Positions 1 to 12,639 are shown, counted from the stretch's first letter. The stretch: 64,000 bases of DNA from Spinacia oleracea (GCF_020520425.1 NC_079491.1:40724027-40788026), one strand, 5' to 3'. The notes: a model not told the origin generated them from the letters alone. A program made the numbers and translations.

Positions 1-29
1 CATCGACGCGCAGTGCCATCGCACCAATG

Positions 30-3000
30 TGTAGGGGAATACAGTTAAACATACATAACATGTGCGGAACATCCCCAAAGCTAGGAAACATGTATAAAGT
101 ACAGATTAAGCATACTTACATTTGAAGCGTGTTTTCCCGAGTATAGTATCAACGAACACGAACAAAGGACACCAATTGTCGTTCCTCTATTTGGTTCACC
201 GACACGTTCAGATCCGTCTTGATTATTGTAGCTTAGACAACATACAAGAGAGTTTGATTTTTCGGGAAGAACAGTTTTGAGTAGAGAGCAAAACTGAACT
301 ACGTAATTTGGAATTAGGTTAGGAAAACCTGATTGTATGTGTGTGTGAAAATATAACCAAAATTATTTTTAAGTGTAACCGGCCAAGACACAAGGCCTTG
401 ACCGGCCACACATCACACACCGCACGCACAGCCGATGCGCACGACACACACACCGTAGGCCGAAGCCCATAGCGCATCCGAGCCGCATGGGCCGTGGGCC
501 TTTGCTTGCTCGCTTTTGTGTTGTTGTGCTTTGTGCGCGCTTCCTAGTCCAGGCGGGTTGGCTTGCTTGCTGCGTTGCGAGCTCGCTGGCTCGCTGGCTC
601 GTTGGGCCTTGCGCGCATGCGCGCTTGGCTCGGCGGGCCGGCAGCTCCGATGCGGCTCGTATTCGCGACGAACGCCTTACGGATATTATTTATCGTATCG
701 TTGTAATCCCTTGTATATTTACAAAGTTTATTAATATAGTTTTACGAATAATTAATTATATTTAAATTATATTGGTGAATTTTAGTAATAAATATACATA
801 TTTAATGTATATTAATTTATTCAAATGCATTTTAAATATTTTAAGAATTTATGAAATCAAAAAAATAATTTTAGAATTTTATTTTGAAAAGAATTCGAAT
901 TATAAAACGATTGAATTTGGAAAAAAATCCTAAGAGGTGTTGAATTCAAATGCTATACTAAATCCTATTCCTAGCCCAATTGGGTAAAGCCCAAAATAAT
1001 AAACCCAAAACCCTCTCCTTTCTTCTCCTTCAATTTTACGTAAAAAAAACAAAAAAATTAACAAACACTCTCTCCTTCATCAATTCACGTGAACTGCTAC
1101 CCTCAAACCTTGCAGCCGCCAGCCACCGCAGTGACCACTGCCGGCGCTCCACCCCTCTGTCGTCCCTCTCTGCCTGTACCGCCGGTAAATTCTCTCCTCC
1201 CTCTTCTCTTTATCCTTCTCTTTTGTTTTCTCTCTTTCCCCCTTAACTGTTGCTGTGTTCGACCAGCCTCCTCCGTCGCCGCCAACACAACGCCGCATAC
1301 CCTTGCCGTCGGCCTTTGCACGGTAGTTCCTCCTCCCCTTTCTTCTCTCCTTCGTTCTTTCTCTTTCGTTTTCTTTTTTTTAGCTGCTTATACCGTGCCT
1401 TTGCTTGTTTGCCCAGCCACCACCACCTTGCTGTCGTCGGCGCGCCATCGTGTGCCGCCCTGCCACACCCTTGTCGCCGGCCGTTTCCCTCTCTCCTCTT
1501 TGATTTGGTTAATTTCTTAAACCCTAAATTAATCAAATGTTTTTAATTATGTTTTCTTAATTTAATTTATGTTTTATTGAATTAAATTTATAGTTTCATG
1601 ATTTAATTATGAATTTCATATTTATATGTTTTGCATAATTAAATTATTAATTTTCAGATTATATAATTTGATTGAAATAAGAGTTTGAATTATTTAAAGT
1701 ATTAATTTTAAGTTTTTAATGGTTTTAAATCATGGTAGGATGATTGTGGATTATTAAATTTATTGTTTCAATGTTCTAAGCATGTTTTTTGGTCTTGGCG
1801 AAGCTTTTGAACGAGTTTATAGTGCTGAAAATTAAAGTATGATGTTTGCGAAGAGTTTTCAACGAATTTCTATCTTTAATTCAATAATTGTTATGCTAGG
1901 AAATCAAATATTCAAGTTTTGATATTGGGGAAGGTTCTAAATATGTTTAGGATGTATTTAGAATGCTTTATTATAATTGTGGATGATTAGAAGTTGATTG
2001 GGAATCTTTGTTGGTTGTTTTAGGCGGAGAATTCTTTGTAGACGACTTTTAAAAGTGTTAAAGTGGCATATCAGTTTGTTTACACAAGGTACGTGCATAC
2101 CTGTTTGTTTGTGAATATGGGTTATTGTTGAAACTATGTTGAATGTATGTGTGGACTGGTTTATGTTGGAAATTTTATGATTCAATGTCGTTGAATGAAT
2201 GCATTGAGCATAGAACTTTATTATGAGAATTATAACATTTTAGCATGGATTATTGTGTAAGCATGTCAGTTAGGAACTTTATATTATTTCGTTGTTCCCT
2301 TTTAGCATTTCACTACTTTATGAGGGCCGAGGACCTTGTTTAGTAAGTTGAAACCTTATACCCATATAGAGGGGTTGATCATTGTTAAAGGAAAGGTTGA
2401 ATTAATTGGAATGATTTCTTGATTGATAACTTTGTGATCGCTTACCTAATTCCAAGATAAAAACAGTTGTGAATACTTGTTGATTTTATGATTTATGTGA
2501 TTGTCGAATCATAACAAAGTATTAATTGGTAAATCATGTAAAGTGAAACTGAATAGCAATAGCTTTAGACTGTGCACGTCTGAAGTGACGGACAAACAGG
2601 AGTTGGGGTTCATGGTGGTAGCCCATGGCCTTTTCTGGGACCGGATTGATCACCGTGTTCTATTTTTATTCAAAAGTTCCTCGATATCGCAGGTCACTGA
2701 GTTTACGGAGTCGCGCCCGTACCTCGTTTTCCTTAGTGAAGCTTCTAGTTAGACAACTCGGTCCATTGACTATTTCAATTAAAATAATATTATTGTTATA
2801 AAAGTCTTGTCCAGTCTAGCCTAGTCTAGTCAAGTGTTGTCTTCAAATTAATATGTTTTGTTTGCCCTTACTTATGTTTTATTAGTATCATGTTAGGATT
2901 GTTCGTTTAATAGAATCATGTTGGGATTATTGTTGATTTAGTATGTAGTACTCAGCTTTGCTGATTACGTGCTTTATTTGTGTGTGTTGATCATGGCTAT

Positions 3001-3765
3001 GCCTTATTGATCCTGTGATGACCCATTTTGGTGAGCAGTCTCTAAGGATCAATAAGCATTATCCATCTACAGGTTTGAAGATGATGCATCATTGGGATCG
3101 GGATTAGAGAGCTTGTATTTAGTTTTGATTCGCTTAGTTGACTTGGGTTTGTTAAATTGAACTTTAAACTTGTCGTACTAGCTACATCACTTTATTTTCG
3201 TTGATTGGTTTTGGATTTTACTCTGTAATTGATTATTTATAAACCTAAAGATAGTTTTATGTTTTCCGCTGCAAAATTCTGAATAAGCCGTTACGTTTTC
3301 ACACGGGCGATAATACTTTGATAATTCTCTATAGTTATATTTATAAAAAGGGTTATTTTAGAAAAAGTAGAATTGTCGGGGTGTTACAATCGTACAGGAC
3401 GAATCACCGTCGTACGATACGATTATTCGTTTCGCCTAGCTTACGAATATTCACGATACGATATACGATTCCGATGCAAGGTCGTATCGTATAATACGTT
3501 TTTCCAAACTAATTCCCGAAAAGCTATTAAATGAATTTCCGATTCATTTAATCCGGTGATCTGTTACATGTCATTGGTGTGACCTTATAGGTTCAGTCAA
3601 GAGTAAGTTGTGAGCCTAATATAGATTAGCTAGAACTCACTGATCGGAAGCATTGCTCCAGCTAGCTGTTCCGATCACTTGATCTTACTGAATTAATTGT
3701 TCGCAATTAATCTGAACCTTGGTATTCGACTTAATGCACCTTGGGTGAAGGACATATTTCCTTCA
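30..3765 (-). mobile_element. Solo LTR of a Y-like family, interrupted by another solo LTR
   Basis: It starts TGTAGGGG and ends CCTTCA, and is flanked by identical 5-bp duplications CAATG at 25-29 and 3766-3770. Without the insert at 702-3388 and its duplicated 5 bp it is about 1.04 kb, close to the 1015-bp LTR at 4979-5993. The two match in order: TGTAGGGG start, a block with CACCGACACGTTCAGATCCG, a GC-rich middle, then a tail with GATCACTTGATCTTACTGAA and CACCTTGGGTGAAGGAC. Only one LTR lies between the duplications, so recombination between two LTRs probably removed the element body. Confidence 0.8.
702..3388 (-). mobile_element. Solo LTR, Ty3-like (TGTAACACCCC type), 2687 bp
   Basis: The plus strand reads TGTAATCCC at 702 and GGGGTGTTACA ending at 3388. 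In minus orientation this is a TGTAACACCCC start and GGGATTACA end, a form common in long plant Ty3/gypsy LTRs. Exact TSD ATCGT lies at 697-701 and 3389-3393. No second LTR, PBS, PPT or pol frame was found. The interior has an AT-rich arm, a pyrimidine- and GC-rich tract at 1010-1510 and a long unremarkable part. Short open frames over the GC-rich tract run on both strands and look compositional. Assignment to Ty3 rests on end motifs only. Confidence 0.75.
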
Positions 3766-3770
3766 CAATG

Positions 3771-4978
3771 CACCCACGCGAGGGCGCAAGGCCCAACGTG
3801 CAGGCACGAAGCATCGCATCGCACAGGCACTCACGCCCATGCCGTTGCTGTTGCTCTCGTCGCTGCTCACTGCCTCGGCCCAACGCTCGCTGGCCTTGGA
3901 GTGTGGTGTGCCGCGAACTCGCCCAAGGGCTTCTCCCAGCTCAGCGCACAGCCACAGCCTTTTCGCACCAAGTAGGCAGCGCACACAAGGCCATCGCCTA
4001 TACTGCCTTCGTGTGTGCACCTTCCCCTTTCGTCTCGCACGGACAGCAGCCCTTGCTTCGTGCAAGCAGGTACTCGTCCGATTATTAAAAAAAATCAATT
4101 TTAATATCCGAAACTAAAAATTGCACAAAATTTTATTTTTTTCATAATATTAACAAAATTAATCATTTTAATTACGAAAAATAATGTATTAGGTGATTTT
4201 ATTAAATTTTAAACAATCCAATTCGTGAAATTTATAAATCTTGGCTAACATATATTCAAATTTAATGTACGGTAATCATCAAGAAAAATTTGAATGATTT
4301 TGATCATTCAATACAAAACTTTAAATCGTTCTAAACATTTAAAAATTAGATTTTTATCAAATTTGGTTTAGGTGATCGATTAAAATTAACGAATCCAATC
4401 AAAATTTTAATCCATGAATTTTTAAATTTTCCATGTAAACATGAAACAATATTCCCCTTCTCACCTAAATAAATTTTCAGATCTAACCAATTAATAAAAT
4501 TAATTTTCGATCTAAAATTCATTAAATTGGGTAAAAATAAAATTAGGGTTCATGGTTAATATTCATTAACGAAAAAATTACCATAACTTCATAATGTACC
4601 CAAGAACAGTAGGGAAAGATTTCAATTAATTCCGAGTTCATTAGGTCGAGCAATTAATTGAATTTCTTTCCAAATTTAATGATTTAATTCATTAATTAAC
4701 AAAAATGCCCAAAAAATCGCACTTCGGGGCCTATTTTTGAGATTCTGTTCGCATGAGATGATCTTAAAACGCCGTTTTCAATCAGATTAGGGTCAGAAAA
4801 ATCGAATTCTGACATTTTACGAATTCAGAATCACTTTCTACTACTTATCCAATAATCTAGAAATAATTTGACAATTCACGAAAGAATTCAGAAAAAATTG
4901 ACAATAATTATCACAAACATATAAACATGCTAATAAGTACTTTAAATACATGTAGCTCATTATACCACTGTAGGGGTT
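3771..4978. other. Leader of element Y, non-coding
   Basis: 3771-4079 is GC-rich with CGC/GCC-type triplets. 4080-4978 is very AT-rich with no convincing reading frame. It ends at a PBS-like string beside the LTR at 4979. No gene was seen here. Confidence 0.6.
4965..4977 (-). other. Degenerate primer binding site of element Y
   Basis: On the minus strand the bases next to the LTR read TGGTATAATGAGC. This resembles the tRNA-Met-type plant PBS TGGTATCAGAGC with changes after the first six bases. It fixes the element's orientation as minus. Confidence 0.5.
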
Positions 4979-5993
4979 TACAGTTAAATACATAACATGA
5001 TAGCGGAATAACCCCAAAGCCAGGAAGCATGTATAAAGTACAGATTAAGCAATACTTACGTTTGTAGCGTGTTTTCCCTAGTTCAACGAATCACGAACAT
5101 GAACAAGAACTCCAGATGTCATTCATGTACTTGGTTCACCGACACGTTCAGATCCGTCTTGAGATCGATGGCTTAGAAATCACTCAAGATTGTTTGCTTT
5201 TGGGAAGAACACTTTTAACGGAGGCACATAGAGAATTAGGGGTTTTCTGTCCTTAGGTTAGAATCGGATTAGGGTAGTGTGGAAAACAACTTGTGTGTTA
5301 GGTTATTATAATAACCTATTAAGTAAGTATGCCAATCGACCAAGCCAAATCCTAGCCGGCCAGCCACACTTACACACACGGCCATGGGCCTGCACGGCAG
5401 TGGGCCTTGGGACGCGCCCTTGCCTTGTTGCGTGCAGCTCTCATAGTTAATATTCATGAACGAAAAAATTACCATAAGTTCATAATATACCCAAGAACAG
5501 TAGGGAAAAATTTCAGTTAATTCTGAGTTCATTAGCCCAGTCGCATATTGGCCTTGTGCGCTTGCGTCCACGGCTCATGGGCTGCTCCTTGTATGCTACG
5601 AATTTTCTTGCAGCAAATTCTCATTGTATCGTACTTGACGATCCAATTTCTTACAATACGATTAATCGTCTGGCTCAGTCCGATGTTATATGCAATACGA
5701 TATGCGATTACGATCCAACGTCTTATCTACGTTTTTCGAACTAATTTTCCAAATAGCCATTAAATAAATTTCTGATTCATTTAATCTAGCGATCTGTTTT
5801 ATGTCAATGGGTTGACCTTGTAGGTCCAGTTAAGAGTAAGTTGTGATCCTAATGAGGATTAGAATTCAGTGATCAAAAAAATTCTCCCAGCTAGATGTTT
5901 CGATCACTTGATCTTACTGAATTAATTATTCGTAATTAATCTGAACTTTGGTATTAGACTAATGCACCTTGGGTGAAGGACGCATTTTCTTCA
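4979..5993 (-). mobile_element. 5' LTR of element Y
   Basis: A 1015-bp LTR running TGTAGGGG to TTCTTCA, with the PBS-like site on its left. Its tail shares phrases with the LTRs of elements 1-3: the sequence near GTTAAGAGTAAG, CACTTGATCTTACTGAATTA, and the ATTTCCTTCA-type end. These families therefore share an LTR ancestor. It contains a piece (5451-5535) nearly identical to internal leader sequence near 4554-4640, a small local duplication. Confidence 0.75.
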
Positions 5994-7540
5994 CATTGTT
6001 CAGGCCTCATTGAACATATGTATTTCCGCACACTTGTTATTTTATTATGTCTTATACAAGTTCTTACACCAAGTAATATTTCACTGCATAATCCTTGATC
6101 TTAGTTGTAGACTCTTACCTTTTTTCTGTAATATTGTGGACCTTTGTAATGTCTATTCTTTTATATTTTTCGACCTTATAAAATGGATCTTATTATTATT
6201 TTGGGTGCTACTTAGGTGGCATCTGCATAGGCATCGAGGGCTCAAGACTGATAGTCATTGGCAAGGGATTCTACTACTAGAGCCGTGGTTACCAGCTTGT
6301 TGTATTCCACTCCATATTTGCAGTCTCTTCTTCACTTATTTCTTTAAAATATGTTTCTCACATGGAAATAAAGTGTTACATGACTCTATGGATACCGTGT
6401 TTAGCATTTTAAGTTTTAGCTGACCGAAGGAGAGCCTTGAGGTGTAAACTTTAAGTTTTTTTTGATTCACTTATTCAATTTATGTTTGCTGATCTGTCTG
6501 AATGTTTTTTCCAGATTTTGTTAATGGAGTTCCCAAAAGAATTTGACAGGGTCTAATTAGCGATGCTTTACATAGTTATCACAACAAGTGAAGACCTGAA
6601 AGATGTGAACTTGTAAGATTTTTCTTCTTGGAAAAAGTTATAAATCATCCCAACAAATGCTGTCAATTGTTGCAGATTACTTGGATTCGAGTTGCGGGTA
6701 AGAAATTTGGTTATAAGCAACCATTTAACCATTTTCTACTTAGATGTTACTTGAAATTTTAACACGGCTAACATTTTGTCTCATAATGCCTGTGCAAATA
6801 TCGGGTCTAGTAACCACATTGTTGTTATAAGACATCCAAAGCTTGAAACATCAGAAGTGATAGATGCTTTGAACGTATTTTCAGAGAACCTGTACAATTG
6901 TAACAAGCATTTGTGTCATTGTGAACTCTTAAGTCATGAACCGCAATAGATGAATATAAGAGTTTTTGAAGAAAAGCACGTCGGCACCCAGTGTTACAAT
7001 GTACATTATTTTGACTGGAAATTGTCTACAACGTTCTAATTTTAGTGTGTTGATTTGAAATTAAAAGAAGTACTATATGACACAGATATTTCATTATTTT
7101 TCTATTGTTCTTTTTATCCTAATGTGTTGACAACATTTCATATGATTTTATGTTATGAAACATTGAGCCATTTATTTGATATGATAGAAATTAAATTGGA
7201 AGTTACATATATTCAATTTTTTTTACTATTTTTTTTGTGGGACCAACATATATCCCGCTATATTAAATTTATTTTTTTTACTAATTTTTTTTAATAGCAA
7301 CGCCTTTTAGTTCAACGCTACTAATTAATTTAAATTAAATTAGTTGTTTTTGTAAAAAACATCCCGCCATAACCAGAGCTTTAATAGCGCTTCTGTATTG
7401 AATGCAGCTAGGTGATGCAATATTAACAACGCTTTTGAAAAGTGTTGTTATTCTTTTCACAGTGCTGCTAATTAACAACACTTTAAAAGCGTTGTATTTA
7501 ATTGAAAAAAGCGATGTTAGAATTTTATTGTGGTGTAGTG
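5994..7540. mobile_element. Decayed CACTA-type segment ending in a 3' terminus
   Basis: The stretch ends in TTTATTGTGGTGTAGTG, which on the minus strand reads CACTACACCACAATAAA, a typical CACTA-superfamily terminus. Repeats of the type AACAACGCTTTTGAAAAG and ACACTTTAAAAGCGTTG lie just inside it (7290-7510), as expected for subterminal motifs. No matching 5' CACTA end or 3-bp duplication was found to the left, so the element is truncated or its start was lost. The left border is arbitrary (end of the Y LTR). Confidence 0.45.
6791..6949 (+). pseudogene. Orphan exon-like reading frame of 52 codons
   Basis: An open frame with gene-like composition starts CANIGSSNHIVVIRHPKLE and ends SHEPQ before a TAG. 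It has no good start codon and follows a T-rich, intron-like tract. I do not recognise the family. It lies inside the block that ends in a CACTA terminus, so a captured host exon is possible. The rest of 5994-7540 shows no comparable frame. Confidence 0.25.
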
Positions 7541-7857
7541 CTTGTTCTTGTTCGGTTCGGGAGCATCTAGGGAAAGCACGCAACATTAATTATACGTGAC
7601 TCAATGTGCTAATTGATTATGTGAATTTACTTGGATTCTGACAATTATGGTTTTATTCATGTCAATTAGATTGTTCATAACCTAACATATATCATGTATA
7701 TGATATCTATAACAACAAAAAGGTCAAAAGTGTTATTAAAACAACGCCATAAAATGACATTTTGTAGAAGTGACCTCCCACTTTCCCACAACCGCTCTTC
7801 AACAGCCTCTTATCAAGGGTTACATATACATCAGAAACCGGTAGATTAAGGACATCA
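7541..7857. other. Short spacer between two CACTA-type termini
   Basis: About 317 bp with no open frame, terminal repeat or RNA gene that I can support. It separates the CACTA-like end at 7540 from the complete element that starts at 7858. Confidence 0.5.
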
Positions 7858-7885
7858 CACTACTTGAAATGACACATTTAACAAC
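7858..7885 (+). repeat. CACTA left terminal inverted repeat
   Basis: Starts CACTACTTGAAATG and continues to ACATTTAAC, pairing with the right end at 13073-13100 with a few mismatches. The TSD base triplet TCA is immediately outside. Confidence 0.85.
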
Positions 7886-8136
7886 CAATCTTTAACGACG
7901 GAAGTAAAAAACTACTCGTTAAAACCGAGAAAGTAGAAAAAGTTAAGAAATTAACGCGGGTTATCCAAAACTTTTAACAAATTAAGATAGAACCAATTTT
8001 GTAACTTTTGTTTCGTCGTTAATTCATGTTTAAAGCGGCTAATAAAATTCCACCAAACTCTCCAAAACCTAAATGAAAAACCATTTGTATTTTTCTATAT
8101 AGTTTTTGGTTCTCTAGTTCTCTATTCTCAAATTCC

Positions 8137-8342
8137 ATGGCGGCGACTAGCGTGGGCTCTCTTACCATAGATTTGCCGACAAAATTACCTTTCCATTGAG
8201 GGATTCACGATTTTTTAAAGGCGGAGGTCCAGGTGGTGGCGGTCGTTTCTGGTTAGGGGTTGCATCTGGAAAGGTGGCAGTATCAAAGAAGGTGATGGGA
8301 GCTGCGGTGGTCGTAGCTTTATATGGCGCGGAAATACGTTAG
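8137..8342 (+). pseudogene. Possible captured first-exon fragment in the CACTA element
   Basis: An ATG at 8137 opens MAATSVGSLTIDLPTKL and stops after about 20 codons. A shifted frame then reads a glycine-rich stretch (GGGPGGGGRFWLGVASG) followed by a hydrophobic segment (VMGAAVVVALYGAEIR). Together this looks like the N-terminal exon of a cellular protein with a Gly-rich linker and one membrane-like segment, broken by a frameshift. I do not recognise the parent gene. The next 3 kb (8343-11520) is T-rich and intron-like, with no frame that I can defend. Confidence 0.3.
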
Positions 8343-11300
8343 TAAGTCGATTTCTGCTTGAATCTCGCTTTATTCAAGTTACAATCCTAATAGTTTATTT
8401 TTTTGGTTGAATTTACTTTGTGTAATTAGTTAATTATTAGTCAATTAATCCATCATAATTTTGCAGAGTTCAATTAGTTTTAAGAATTTCGTCATGGCGA
8501 AGTTGTTTACATGAATTGAAATCTACAGATAAAGTCCATTCTCAAAGAAATTAGTTTGCAATTTATCCATTAAATATTTTTATTCTGGTCAATTGCAAGA
8601 TGAATATAGAAATGATAGAATCTTGTGGTTTCTCAAATCCAGTCGATTTCAGCTAATTGATCTTTCACAAGACTATTGTTGCCAACCCAGAAATTTCTAC
8701 TAGTGTTGTGTCAGAGTTGGTAGAAATTCCTAGATAACATCCATGGCAATTGGCATCCACCAACTATAGGCAGCGATATTGATTTAAAAAGAACACTAAA
8801 AGTGTTAATAAACTTATTACAGGTGTATAGAAACTCTGTTACTTTGGTCATATCGACAGATTTTCGTATGATCCCTAATTATGGACTTACCTTTTGTTCT
8901 TTAGTTTTATAATTATTGACATGTGTTTAGACACATTGATTCCTCTTGCTTATTCATATTGATGGAGCAGCTAATTTGGAGTTGGTTACTATCCCCTAGT
9001 TACTACTTAAACACTTAAATATCGGATTGTAATAGATTATGTGCCTAAAACTTTGTTTACATATTATCGAATTCCATTGGAGACCTCAGAGTGATTATGT
9101 ATCTATATGGTTGTGTTTCAGGTTTGTTTGTCCAACTTTTTTTTAGCTACACAATATCTTGAACTTTTCCTCTAGAATGCCTATAAATTATTACAGATTT
9201 TTGATAGAAAACCCAACATATGCTTTAATTAAGCCCCTTAGAGCTGATCATTGATTAACAAATTGGAGTTGTTATAACCATTCACTTGTTACCGACTATC
9301 AGTAGGCTGCAAGTGATGTATATAATTAGCCATTTGTATTTAGTTTACTTGCACATGCTTGTAGGATTAAGTAAGACACAAAAGCTAGCAAGATTCAGTT
9401 TCGCTTCAAAATCTTTCAATAATAGCTACTTGGCACTACTTGCTCGATTCTTTCACTTGTTACTGAGGTTTCTGTGTGTTCTGTGCATACCTCTTTAGGT
9501 ATTCTCTTTGAGTAGAAATTATAACTGTAAGTTGGTCAAAATTTAAATATCCTCTTTGCATTTTTTATTTCTTGTTGCAATCTCTTTTAACGTATAATCA
9601 ATATCTTAATGCCAGTATGCAGTACTTCATATATTGGTCTTTCTATATAAGGACCTTTATAGCTAGAATTGTAGGTTTATCCATGACTTTATGTATTTGT
9701 AAGCTTTTTAATAATAGGAGTTAGGATAATTAGTTTGTAGACTTTGATTTCACCATTAATATGTTTCAATATGTTGAATTGTTCGTTAGCTTTTGATTGA
9801 AGGTTGATCCTTTTCTAGGTATGGATAGTGTATTGCTAGCATCCCCTGGAGATTCGATGCCTTTAAGAAACAGTAAAAATATATTTTCGATTGTGAAAAC
9901 TTTAGCTTTAAAGGAACCTCATTTTATATTTGGCCTTACAAAATTATGCTATAGAAAAACCTGCCAATGTATCTTTATGAGTTTTGAATAAGAAACAAAG
10001 AGAAAATAGGGGATCTGATACTGTTGTTTTACTGATGCAATGAAGCAGAGAAGAAACCTTCTTTATTTTGGCTTACCATCTCCATGATTTGCATCATTAG
10101 GTTATTTCTGCCTTTAGCCTGTCCATTATAGCATAAGTTTCTTGTTGTCCTCAAGGGGAGGCTTCTCAAATTAAATGTCAAATTCATTGTTCCTCACAAC
10201 TGCTGTAGTTGTAAATTGTTTCAAACTTTCTGCATGAAATTTTAGTTGATTTTCTGAGCTTCTGATCAAATACAACATTCCCTATTATTTTCATGGTATG
10301 TAGTTATAATATTAGTTTAATGAATAATCGTGGCCAATTTTCTAGCAGTTGAGGAGCTTGAGCATTATTCATATGCACCAAAACTGCGAGATTGCAATAA
10401 AAAGAAATTAACGTACAATTGAAGATAGAAGCTGGTAAAGTTAGGTACTTAATTACTTCGTTAATCATTGTCTGTAGTAAAAGTTAATTTTCCTCCAAAA
10501 TACTCTTATGTGCTTAGAGGTTGTTGGTGCTCAAAATCATCAGGTAACTTAAAGATGGTCAACCATTACATCAATTTCTAAAAGACTTCAATATAGTTTT
10601 TTTTTTATCATTGTTTAAGGACAAACGTTTTTTAGCATCAAGTTTTAAAAGCTAAACATGTTCCAAGTCTCTTGACTCTTCTTCCTCTAAATATTTCTGC
10701 TATTCAAGTGTTTCTGTCAGAAACTTTTAATATTAAGGTGCCTTATCTTTCTAATCTGCTCTATTCATTATGTTAACAGAAGAATAACAAGTCATGTCTG
10801 AGGTTTTTTTTGAAGTGTTTGATACTTCAAGATTGCTTTTGTTCCTCTAGGGAGCGTCAAACTAATATTTTGAAAAGAGAATTTGGATGGTCTGGTTGTT
10901 CACTTCAGGCAATTGAACTTATTCCCTGATAATTTTACAAGTAGACTGTACCAGCTATTTCATTACACGCCTACAACCCTTAATGCAGAATACCTTTTCC
11001 AGTGCACACTGCTAGCTCTTACTGCCTGATGTGCTATTATTGAGATTGTCCCATGGTCTGTCTGTTCATTGTTGAGGTGCAGAGGTTGGCAGTATTGAGC
11101 GCTCCTATAGTTACTTTTAGTATACAAAAACCAGACGTTCCATGAATTAGTCTAATTCCTGGACGCAGATCATGATATTGTTGTATGTTGAACCGATTGA
11201 GCCTGTCAATTTATCTGTCAAATAACACTTAAAGATTCTGTTCTCAGATTGTCAAAACAAAATCTGTCAAATCATGATTGAAACAAACAAAATCATGCCC

Positions 11301-11517
11301 GACTGAAAGTATTGAAAAAAGTTCCATGTCATTATACCTTGCAAGTTGTGATTGAAACTTCTACATGACTTGTATTTTATGAAATTAATTGATTACAAAG
11401 GAATCTTGTACAGTTCTTCCTACGCCCATTATAGTCTGGTTACATGACTTGGATATGTTACTAGTCCTTGCTTCCAATATTCCATTAGTAACATTACTAT
11501 TTGAATTTTATTCTGAA

Positions 11518-11830
11518 GGTGATTATGTTTGGGGACAAACTCATGCCGTCTGAATGTTCCCTCATTGTTGAAGAGGTGAAGCGAACAACATTGTGTTTTC
11601 AAGTAAGTCTCAAAACCATGTGGATCTCTAGGTTCTATTCTGCAGATTAGCCCGGGTTTATTTTGATAGTTTCTTTATGTAGTGTGCTCACGAAAAGCCA
11701 ACAACTGTGCCTCTGGTGAATCTGAAGGCATTACAAAAGGGTTTCCTACAGCTTGGATCCTGGCGTGAATGCTCTAAGAATACCTAGCATGGACTCTGCA
11801 GGAATGAGATAACTCTTGATCGTGTCAAAC
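11518..11830 (+). pseudogene. Possible captured internal exons in the CACTA element
   Basis: 11521-11602 reads VIMFGDKLMPSECSLIVEE and then KRTTLCFQ before a GTAAGT donor. 11683-11790 reads CAHEKPTTVPLVNLKALQ and continues to WREC before a stop, with a pyrimidine/TAG acceptor-like context in front. The codon composition and the GT/AG contexts suggest former exons of a host gene. Parent family unknown. Confidence 0.3.
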
Positions 11831-12199
11831 GTAGACTTAATATGGTAAGAGGTGTGAATAATGTATATAAGGTTCGTTTTCTTTACACAATGTTTTTTTC
11901 TCTTGTTGTTCTTCAGCATTTCCATTTTTCTTTTTTATATCGTAAAAAATAAATTGTATCTTCATGCTCTGGTTATCTTGTACTATCCAAGTGCACAAGT
12001 AATAGTAGCTGAGTATATCTTCATCCATTCTTTCGAACCTGATAGATCCATTCTTTGGTAAGTGGGGAGGTTATGAGTGACAAATTTATAATACTGCTAC
12101 ACAAACTGAAATATTTCATCCACAGCCTGATCCAAACTGATGCTGCACTTTACTCTATTTTTTGCTTTTCTCCTACTAAATGCCAAGGTTATGTGTTGT

Positions 12200-12371
12200 A
12201 GGAGGAAATTCAGAAAATAATGGCAGAAGAACCAATCGCGTGGATACGGTACAAGAAGAAAACAATGCACTTAAGAGCCACAAGAGTTCAGTTGAAGATG
12301 AACTTAAATCATTTAAAGAAGTGTTACTACAAGGGCTTAAGCCTCCAAGAGAGGACACTTCAACTATTTAG
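12200..12371 (+). pseudogene. Possible terminal exon in the CACTA element (coiled-coil-like)
   Basis: After a T-rich tract, one frame reads GGNSENNGRRTNRVDTVQEE, then an amphipathic Lys/Glu/Leu stretch (NALKSHKSSVEDELKSF) and PPREDTSTI before a TAG. This could be the last exon of a captured gene or of an element-encoded protein. A polar 3' tail and the subterminal repeats follow. Confidence 0.3.
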
Positions 12372-12639
12372 ATTTTATTTTGTTCTATTAGATTGGACAT
12401 GAGTTATTTATTTATTAGTTTTTAGAATTTAAAGACAACGAGCTGTGATTGTTGGGTTCACATAACTTGAAGTTCTATTGTCAATTTTTTTTTGAGTAAT
12501 GAAATTTTCAGTTGTTTTTATTGATTGATTTATAGTTTTGTATATTGTTTCACAGAGAAAATGTAGGTGTTTTGAAGAATGTAAATAATGTTATTATTAT
12601 AGTATTAACTTCAAAATAGTTCGACGTTCTTGCCAAAAA

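Larger units (their letters stand above)
1..5993 (-). mobile_element. LTR retrotransposon Y, 5' end only, truncated by window edge
   Basis: The 5' LTR of this minus-strand element is 4979-5993. Its leader runs leftward from 4978 and leaves the window at base 1. The leader has an AT-rich part (about 4080-4978) and a GC-rich part (3771-4079, continuing at 1-29). The two GC-rich parts become contiguous when the solo LTR at 30-3765 and one copy of its CAATG duplication are removed. The same GC-rich then AT-rich leader layout occurs in the three copia elements further right, which suggests a related family. No coding region of Y lies in the window. Confidence 0.7.

Noticed and set aside
487..765. 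Cys/Leu/Ala-rich frame near the left end
   Set aside because: Lies in the GC-rich centre of a solo LTR and runs across the junction with the inner solo LTR at 702. Shadow of composition.
1080..1546. Overlapping frames on both strands at 1080-1546
   Set aside because: Pyrimidine-rich, low-complexity tract within the 702-3388 LTR; frames open in both directions with no domain.
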